Shown here piece by piece: positions 1-4,127 of a stretch of DNA of 6,661 bases; position 1 is the first letter of the stretch; each line of letters opens with the position of its first letter. The notes under the pieces are model-generated. The model saw only the letters and a program-made list of their open reading frames with translations, was not told the origin of the DNA and ran no database searches. Origin of the DNA: Pseudoselenomonas ruminantium (GTDB lineage Bacteria > Bacillota > Negativicutes > Selenomonadales > Selenomonadaceae); NCBI GenBank assembly GCA_002373045.1, contig DFHU01000009.1, forward strand, positions 1 to 6,661. The letters are read 5' to 3'. The position numbers and the translations under genes were made by a program.

Positions 1-5
1 AAGCT

Positions 6-16
6 CTCCTAAAATC
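6..16 (-). repeat. Right target flank plus AT core, matched by the bridge RNA
   Basis: CTCCTAAAATC on the plus strand (6-16) is identical to minus-strand bases 1522-1512 of the putative bridge RNA, so the RNA could pair with the opposite DNA strand here. Bases 6-13 would be target DNA, 14-15 the AT core and 16 the first base of the element. The first ten bases recur in the same orientation at 61-70. An 11-base match at exactly this place is unlikely by chance. That it acts as the right target guide site is inferred from the IS621 model. Confidence 0.6.
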
Positions 17-26
17 TGCTAACAGT

Positions 27-32
27 TGTCAA
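27..32 (-). promoter_or_regulatory. -35 half of a split promoter in the IS right end
   Basis: The minus strand reads TTGACA, a perfect -35 hexamer, 11 bases inside the proposed right end. No good -10 follows in the integrated state. In the circular form, 11 bases of right end, the AT core and 4 bases of left end give a 17-base spacer to TACCAT at 1647-1642. Known IS110 elements rebuild the promoter of the bridge RNA in this way in the circle. Confidence 0.5.
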
Positions 33-60
33 GCACTTTTTGTTTAACACTGATAGCAGG

Positions 61-83
61 CTCCTAAAATATAATACACAGCA
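61..83 (-). repeat. Intact copy of the insertion target sequence inside the IS right end
   Basis: These 23 bases are identical to the sequence obtained by joining 6-15 directly to 1654-1666, which is the predicted empty target site. They form the 3' tail of the hairpin at 82-120. The element therefore seems to carry, between its transposase and its right end, an uninterrupted copy of the kind of site it is inserted in. The identity is seen directly; the interpretation as target is inferred. Confidence 0.65.
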
Positions 84-120
84 CAAAAGGTCTCGTACTG
101 CTCATGCGAGGCCTCTTGTG
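82..120 (-). terminator. Hairpin terminator directly behind the transposase
   Basis: A 16-position stem (82-97 with 105-120) closes a 7-base loop, CTGCTCA on the plus strand. It starts 3 bases after the transposase stop codon. On the minus strand the stem has two C/A mismatches and one G-U pair; on the plus strand it has one mismatch and two G-U pairs. The plus side is followed by a strong T tract (121-133). The minus side is followed by the weaker U-rich tail shared with the hairpin at 1661-1709. It is probably bidirectional: it ends the transposase message and also blocks transcription entering the element from the left. Confidence 0.7.
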
Positions 121-123
121 TTT

Positions 124-1380
124 CTATTTTTTTAATTTGCTTGTTAGATTTTTCTGATATCTATTTTGGATATAATCATTTTCTCTATACACCTCTTTTA
201 CACGAGCATAATAGATCCGAAGAAACTTATTCAGCCCTGCAATTTTTGCTACGGCCTTATTCTTGCCTTCTTTTTCCTTTTTAAGGATAAAATCGTATAC
301 CTGACTATCATTTGGCGCTGAATGACATTTTAGACAGCGCATTACCTCATATCCAATCTTCCTCAAATTAGATGAGCCTCTTTTTGATATATGTCGTTCT
401 GTCCCTGTAAACTTTCCTGATTGGTAAGGCGGCGCATCCAGTCCGGCATAAGCAATTAAAGCTTTTCCGCTGTGAAAGCGGCGTACATCACCTATTTCGG
501 CAATCAGCTTAGGCGCCAGCACATCACCAACACCACCCATATTGCGCACAACACCATATTCTGGCAAACTCTTGGCGAGCTCTTTCATCTGTGCTAATAT
601 TTTATAAAGAGTTGCATCCACACTTTGGAGTACTCGAACAGCTTCCTGTACCATCATTTTCGCGGATGAGTAGTTGACTGGAAGCGTGGGGATACTGTTG
701 CGAGCTAAGGTATATACTTCAACTGCCTTGGTCTCGTTCATGCGGTATCCCTTTTCTTTATTCCATTTCTCATAGGTCTTTACAAATTGGCTTTCAGACA
801 TTTTGGTTATATTATCGTAATGCCAGAATTTCGCAGCAAAATCGGCCACCTTATTTCGGCCACTACGTTCCTGCCACCCTGCAAATACTTTGTTTATGCC
901 TGGCATTGTCATATCCAGGATATGCGTGAGCTCCTGCAAGCTATCTATATGCATACGCATATAGTGGCGATATCTTCGGCCTAATAGCTTCAATTCATCA
1001 TATATGGGTTGCGTCGATTCGAAGCTTTCCAGATTTACCCAGTGGTCCAGTCCATATTGTGCAATCGCCATAGCGTCCATCTTATCGGTTTTCCCTTTGC
1101 GTATAGACTGTTTTCTATACAGCTTCATGGCATATGGATTCACTACAACAGTAAAAATGTCATTGGCTAATAGAGTCTGTAGAACTGGCCAATGGTAGAT
1201 GCCTGTAGATTCCATCGTCACGCGCACTTCATCATTGAGATGTCTGATCATAGCTGCCAGACTCTGCAAATCCTCCTTAGTATGCTTTACGTCAAATGGC
1301 TTGGCAACTATTTCGCCATATGGCTTGAAGATTGCTATAGTACTTTTCCCTTTGGAGACATCTATCCCCACACTGATCAT
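124..1380 (-). CDS. IS110-family transposase (DEDD recombinase), complete, 418 aa
   Basis: This is the RNA-guided recombinase that excises and inserts the element. The N-terminal RuvC-like domain shows the DEDD signature: Asp7 in GIDVSK, Glu57 in MESTGIYHWPV, and Asp99 and Asp102 in KTDKMDA. A helical middle part follows (about 120-270). The C-terminal IS116/IS110/IS902 domain begins near 278 with MGGVGDVLAPKLIAEIGD, continues through ALIAYAGLDAPPYQSG, and ends in the conserved ISKRGSSNLRK segment (about 331-341). That segment should hold the catalytic serine that acts with the DEDD site. I chose the ATG at 1380 because GGAG (1392-1389) lies 8 bases upstream; a GTG at 1389 in the same frame overlaps that site and is unlikely. 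The length is normal and no frameshift or missing catalytic residue is seen, so it should be active. The stop is TAG at 126-124. Confidence 0.95.
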   Translation of the reverse strand: MISVGIDVSKGKSTIAIFKPYGEIVAKPFDVKHTKEDLQSLAAMIRHLNDEVRVTMESTGIYHWPVLQTLLANDIFTVVVNPYAMKLYRKQSIRKGKTDKMDAMAIAQYGLDHWVNLESFESTQPIYDELKLLGRRYRHYMRMHIDSLQELTHILDMTMPGINKVFAGWQERSGRNKVADFAAKFWHYDNITKMSESQFVKTYEKWNKEKGYRMNETKAVEVYTLARNSIPTLPVNYSSAKMMVQEAVRVLQSVDATLYKILAQMKELAKSLPEYGVVRNMGGVGDVLAPKLIAEIGDVRRFHSGKALIAYAGLDAPPYQSGKFTGTERHISKRGSSNLRKIGYEVMRCLKCHSAPNDSQVYDFILKKEKEGKNKAVAKIAGLNKFLRIYYARVKEVYRENDYIQNRYQKNLTSKLKK

Positions 1381-1399
1381 TGCTATCACTCCAGATACA

Positions 1400-1639
1400 T
1401 AAAATTAGGGTAACTTCCGTCCGCACTTATCATGGATCAATTTAGTTGGTTACACGAGCGTTAGAGCTCAATCTGCTGAATCGAAGGTTTCATAACAAGG
1501 GGATGGATGACGATTTTAGGAGCGGATGTGTACATAGACAACCCAATTAATTAACATCGCCAGTCCAATTACTCCCTCTCATTATAAGAAAATAAGTACA
1601 GCTGGAAAAGCACAAATGATATGCATTTCCCTGTACTTA
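1400..1639 (-). ncRNA. Putative IS110 bridge RNA
   Basis: The left end upstream of the transposase folds on the minus strand into the three parts known for bridge RNAs. (1) A 5' stem-loop (1639-1593): 9 perfect pairs, a 2-base bulge, 5 more pairs and a short inner stem. (2) A target-type loop whose outer stem pairs 1585-1574 with 1503-1492 and inner stem pairs 1560-1554 with 1529-1522. Its 3' side holds CTCCTAAAATC (1522-1512), matching the right target flank at 6-16. (3) A donor-type loop around the small hairpin 1469-1466/1459-1456. Its 5' side holds AGCAGATT (1477-1470), identical to the right end plus core (20-13). Its 3' side holds ACTAAAT (1446-1440), complementary to the core plus left end (1653-1647). 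No left-target match was found. The 3' end is uncertain and may reach the transposase ribosome binding site near 1392. Confidence 0.7.
1513..1522 (-). repeat. Inverted copy of the 10-base target motif (guide segment)
   Basis: CTCCTAAAAT on the minus strand is the third copy of the motif found on the plus strand at 6-15 and 61-70. It lies on the 3' side of the target-type loop of the putative bridge RNA, next to the inner stem. A right target guide is expected in that position. Confidence 0.6.
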
Positions 1640-1641
1640 AC

Positions 1642-1647
1642 ATGGTA
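1642..1647 (-). promoter_or_regulatory. -10 half of the split circle-junction promoter
   Basis: TACCAT matches four of six consensus -10 bases and starts 4 bases inside the proposed left end. It gains the perfect TTGACA of the right end (32-27) at 17 bp only when the ends are joined. A start about 5-7 bases further on would fall at 1637-1635, at the foot of the 5' stem-loop of the putative bridge RNA. Confidence 0.5.
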
Positions 1648-1660
1648 CTAAATATAATAC

Positions 1661-1709
1661 ACAGCAAAGCACCCCTTCGTACTGCTCATACGAAGGGGTG
1701 CTTTGCTGT
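1661..1709 (-). terminator. Terminator of the transporter gene; IS insertion target
   Basis: A perfect 21-bp stem (1661-1681 with 1689-1709) closes the 7-base loop CTGCTCA (plus-strand reading). It lies about 30 bases after the stop codon of the minus-strand transporter gene. On the minus strand the stem is followed by a U-rich tail, GTATTATATTTAG (1660-1648), which runs into the insertion sequence. The symmetric stem is an intrinsic terminator for the transporter message. Loop and tail match the hairpin at 82-120, while the stems differ. Confidence 0.85.
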
Positions 1710-1738
1710 TGTGCGCCCGGCATGGCGTATTCTAGTGG

Positions 1739-3514
1739 TTAAATCTTTATAACCAGATTGTTTGTTCCCATTGTGCTTACATATTTTATGCTTTTGGTCA
1801 TGTTTATCACCATGCGGAGGCCGATATTCTTTTCCCAATTGCCATCATGCCCATATATCTGGTAATAATTCAGAGGGTTAAACGGCCTGCAATCATCCCT
1901 TATCCGCAAAATGATTTCATTCTCTTTGGCCAGAATGCGTACATCTATAGCATGAGGCCTGCCATCGTTAAAGCCATGCTTGATAATATTTACGCCCAAT
2001 TCCTCTATGCAGTGTGCCAAAGCCCCGGCTCTTTTCCTGCTGATACCGTTTTCCTGACAAAACAGCGTAACGATACGGGACATGCCCATTACCTCCAACA
2101 TACTGTCAGCAGTGATGGTGAGCTCTTTGCCCAAAGCTGTGCCAAAATCCGGCGGCAGCAGCAGGCGTTTGGCGCTATACCGGTCGCCAGACCGATGAAA
2201 ATAAATATAGCCGGCGGCACCTGCCAGTATCAGCAGTTGGATGACCGGTGTGGCCAGCCATGCGCCACGTCCACCAAAAATATTCACCATCACCCATATT
2301 ACAGGAACGATTGCTCCAAAATTTGCCATGAAATAAAAGTTATTGGTCGCTTTTAATCTTCCTATGCCTGCCGTGTAATTAACGAAGGAAAAAAACAACA
2401 AGTACAGCGGTACAGACAGTGCAAACATCTGTATCGCTTCTATCGTCAGGCCAAAGGTCTTGGTGTCGCCAATATCCATATAGATATCGGCAATACCAGG
2501 AGAAAACAGCCATAACAATACTGCCGCACCTATGGCTATCCCCATGCCGATTTTCAGCGTCACCTTTTGCAATTCGTCAAGGGCTTTTTTGTCTTCCTCG
2601 CCATTATATACACTGGCCAGGGTCCAGACCGTATCCCCGATGCCATAATACAGTGAGCCGATAAAACTGGTCAGGGATTTATGCACGCTGTAAGCGGCCA
2701 GATAGGTACCGCCTGACGCAGCGGACAGGATGCAGTTAGAGGCAACAGCTCCCAAGGAAGAAAAAATGCGGTCACATACCGCAGGCGTACTGTTGGCAAA
2801 TATGATGGCAATCTTTTCGCGTACACCGGTAATGCCTGTCAGGTTAAAGCGGAGCATTCTTTCCTTAAGCAGGAAATGGGTACCTATGGCAGCAAAGTAC
2901 ATCATACGGCTGACCGAGGTAGTAAGTCCCAGCATGAACATATCACCGCCTAATAAAGCAACTACGATAATGTCACCGGCGATATTGGTAACGGTAGCTA
3001 CGGTCATGCCGGTCACTACCAGCCTGTAGTTTGAGTCCATGCCAAGAAAACCGGCGATGTACTTGGCCATATTGTCAAAGGGCAGCCCAATGATAAGCCC
3101 CAGCAGATATTGACAGACCAACAGCAGCAAGCCGGCATTTTCGCCACTGGCGCCTAAAAGCACGCCCAAAGGCTCCAAAAAAATAAAGGTTATAGCAGCC
3201 AGGGCAAGGGAACAGCCGGCAGACAGCAGCAGTCCCAAAGTAAATACATTGGCCGCTGTTTCCGTTTCTCCCTGGCCGAGATACTTGCTGTACAGGTTGC
3301 GCGTGCCGCCCGAAAGCGTTGAACCGGGGAGCGCATATATCATGGCCAGCGGCCATGCCAGACCGTATGCTGCCAAGGATTCCACGCCCAAAAACATGCC
3401 GACCACAACGCCATCCACAGCCACACCGGCAGCTCGCGTGAATTTGTTGGCAATGGTCGCCTGAATGGATTGCAGAAACACCTTTTCCACGATAGAATGT
3501 TCATGTAGAAGCAT
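1739..3514 (-). CDS. MATE-type transporter fused to a GHKL ATP-binding domain, 591 aa
   Basis: Residues 1 to about 440 are a polytopic membrane domain of the MATE/MOP flippase type, with repeated hydrophobic helices and glycine-rich loops such as LPGSTLSGGTRNLYSKYLGQG near 65. MATE proteins export drugs or other organic cations in exchange for Na+ or H+; the substrate here is unknown. Residues from about 457 to the end form an RsbW/SpoIIAB-like GHKL ATPase (HATPase_c_2). The N box EELGVNIIKHG has Asn509, the ATP-binding loop reads IRDDCRPFNP (540-541 are the Asp pair), and the second glycine box is NIGLRMV near 565. A Cys stands where a Gly is usual after the Asp pair. A normal MATE is about 450 aa, so the last 150 residues are an added cytoplasmic module. 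I chose the ATG at 3514, with GGAGG (3525-3521) 6 bases upstream, over an in-frame ATG at 3541 that has no such site. The stop is TAA at 1741-1739. The fusion suggests signalling or regulated transport, which is inferred. Confidence 0.88.
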   Translation of the reverse strand: MLLHEHSIVEKVFLQSIQATIANKFTRAAGVAVDGVVVGMFLGVESLAAYGLAWPLAMIYALPGSTLSGGTRNLYSKYLGQGETETAANVFTLGLLLSAGCSLALAAITFIFLEPLGVLLGASGENAGLLLLVCQYLLGLIIGLPFDNMAKYIAGFLGMDSNYRLVVTGMTVATVTNIAGDIIVVALLGGDMFMLGLTTSVSRMMYFAAIGTHFLLKERMLRFNLTGITGVREKIAIIFANSTPAVCDRIFSSLGAVASNCILSAASGGTYLAAYSVHKSLTSFIGSLYYGIGDTVWTLASVYNGEEDKKALDELQKVTLKIGMGIAIGAAVLLWLFSPGIADIYMDIGDTKTFGLTIEAIQMFALSVPLYLLFFSFVNYTAGIGRLKATNNFYFMANFGAIVPVIWVMVNIFGGRGAWLATPVIQLLILAGAAGYIYFHRSGDRYSAKRLLLPPDFGTALGKELTITADSMLEVMGMSRIVTLFCQENGISRKRAGALAHCIEELGVNIIKHGFNDGRPHAIDVRILAKENEIILRIRDDCRPFNPLNYYQIYGHDGNWEKNIGLRMVINMTKSIKYVSTMGTNNLVIKI

Positions 3515-3600
3515 AGAGTTCCTCCATTGGCGGGATTGCATGGGCAGACAGCCGTGCCTGACGGTTCAATATGCTTCCCACCATAGTAGTTACTTATTGA

Positions 3601-3630
3601 AGTATACTTATCAAGGGGCAATTATGTCAA
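3601..3630 (-). promoter_or_regulatory. Sigma-A type promoter of the transporter gene
   Basis: On the minus strand TTGACA (3630-3625) is separated by 18 bases from TATACT (3606-3601), close to consensus at both boxes. Transcription would start near 3594 and leave a leader of about 80 bases before the ATG at 3514. A perfect 10-base palindrome, AAGTATACTT (3600-3609), covers the -10 box, and ACTTAT occurs twice around it (3592-3597 and 3606-3611). A repressor could bind there, but no regulator is encoded nearby. Confidence 0.65.
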
Positions 3631-3658
3631 GCTGAAGAAATGCCTGCGGGCGATAACG

Positions 3659-3691
3659 AATCGAAGCAGGGCCATAGCCTCCGGCTCGATT
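3659..3691. other. Imperfect inverted repeat in the divergent intergenic region
   Basis: AATCG-A-AGC (3659-3667) pairs with GCT-CGATT (3684-3691) around a smaller GGGC/GCCT stem with loop CATA. It lies between the transporter promoter and the ykvA-like gene. There is no convincing T tract, so a terminator is unlikely. It may be an operator-type or structural element, or chance. Confidence 0.3.
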
Positions 3692-3705
3692 TTGCTCTGC
3701 AAATG

Positions 3706-3714
3706 TGGTAACAT
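3706..3714 (+). promoter_or_regulatory. Weak extended -10 candidate for the ykvA-topB unit
   Basis: TGGTAACAT combines an extended TGn motif with a -10 hexamer matching four of six consensus bases. No good -35 lies 16-18 bases upstream. A start near 3721 would leave a leader of about 25 bases. It is the best candidate in front of this operon, but only weakly supported. Confidence 0.3.
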
Positions 3715-3745
3715 TAGGAAATAGATTACGGAAGGGATGGATGAT

Positions 3746-4114
3746 ATGCGCAGAATTCTTACGTTTTTGAAACTGTTCCGCTATGATTTGCTCGTGATGC
3801 TGGTGGCCTTAAAGCATCGGGATACGCCGCGGAATGTGAAGGGGCTGCTCATTGCGGCGATTTTATATTTGGTGAGCCCGATTGATCTTATTCCCGATGC
3901 CGTACCGCTGGCGGGGATTATCGATGATGCGGTGATTGTGCCCGCGGCGGTTATGGGGCTGACGAATATGTTGCCCGCGCATGTGCGCTATCAGGCGGAA
4001 GCACAGGCAGGGAAAATGCTGCGCTATATGCCGGCTATTTTGTTTACGGCAACGCTCTTTGTTGTCTGCTGGCTGGGGCTCATTATCTATGGTTTGTATC
4101 GCTTGTTTTTTTGA
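3746..4114 (+). CDS. YkvA/DUF1232 family small membrane protein, 122 aa
   Basis: The central segment YLVSPIDLIPDAVPLAGIID followed by DAVIV is the hallmark of the DUF1232 (YkvA) family, whose biochemical role is unknown. Two hydrophobic stretches are visible: one leading into that motif (about residues 33-52) and a C-terminal helix (about 93-120) ending in GLYRLFF. A basic stretch with KHRDTPRNVKG precedes the first. It is probably an inner-membrane protein. I chose the ATG at 3746, with GGAAGGG (3730-3736) 9 bases upstream. An in-frame ATG at 3737 directly abuts that site and is less likely; it would give 125 aa. The TGA stop overlaps the topB ribosome binding site, so the two genes are probably translated from one message. 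Nothing visible explains a functional link to topoisomerase III. Confidence 0.88.
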   Translation: MRRILTFLKLFRYDLLVMLVALKHRDTPRNVKGLLIAAILYLVSPIDLIPDAVPLAGIIDDAVIVPAAVMGLTNMLPAHVRYQAEAQAGKMLRYMPAILFTATLFVVCWLGLIIYGLYRLFF

Positions 4115-4127
4115 GGAGTAAGTAAAA

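Larger units (their letters stand above)
16..1651 (-). mobile_element. IS110-family insertion sequence, complete
   Basis: The element reads on the minus strand: left end at 1651, transposase in the middle, right end at 16. As expected for IS110 relatives there are no terminal inverted repeats. I placed the ends by three agreeing signals. An AT dinucleotide flanks both ends (14-15 and 1652-1653). Guide-like segments of the non-coding left end match the sequences on either side of these cores. The joined ends form a -35/-10 pair with 17 bp spacing. The length of 1636 bp is at the upper end of the usual range for the family. It is inserted in the tail of the terminator of the transporter gene, so it probably disrupts nothing. 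The ends are inferred; a right end near 70 instead of 16 is the main alternative. Confidence 0.75.

Noticed and set aside
16..59. Inverted repeat CTGCTAACAG (16-25) and CTGATAGCAG (50-59) as an IS1111-type subterminal repeat
   Set aside because: IS1111-type repeats occur at both ends of the element. No matching copy is seen at the left end, so this is at most a local hairpin in the right end.
70..75. TATAAT on the plus strand, repeated at 1653-1658, as promoter -10 boxes
   Set aside because: Neither has an acceptable -35 at 16-18 bases. Both belong to the shared tail of the two minus-strand terminators, which explains their similarity.
1381..1389. GTG at 1389 as transposase start
   Set aside because: It overlaps the only ribosome binding site (GGAG, 1392-1389). 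The ATG at 1380 has ideal spacing to it.
1581..1586. TATAAT on the minus strand as a promoter for a shorter RNA of about 180 nt
   Set aside because: No -35 box fits upstream, and these bases pair in the outer stem of the target-type loop (with 1492-1496). The circle-junction promoter explains the RNA start better, although a secondary start here is not excluded.
1639..1645. ATGTTAA shared by the left end and the bridge RNA (minus 1557-1551) as a left target guide match
   Set aside because: It is only 7 bases, would place the element end inside the 5' stem-loop and does not agree with the AT core set by the other three matches.
1847..2356. Plus-strand open frame of 169 codons within the transporter gene
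   Set aside because: It lies opposite the conserved GHKL domain and membrane segments, with no family resemblance. It is a shadow frame.
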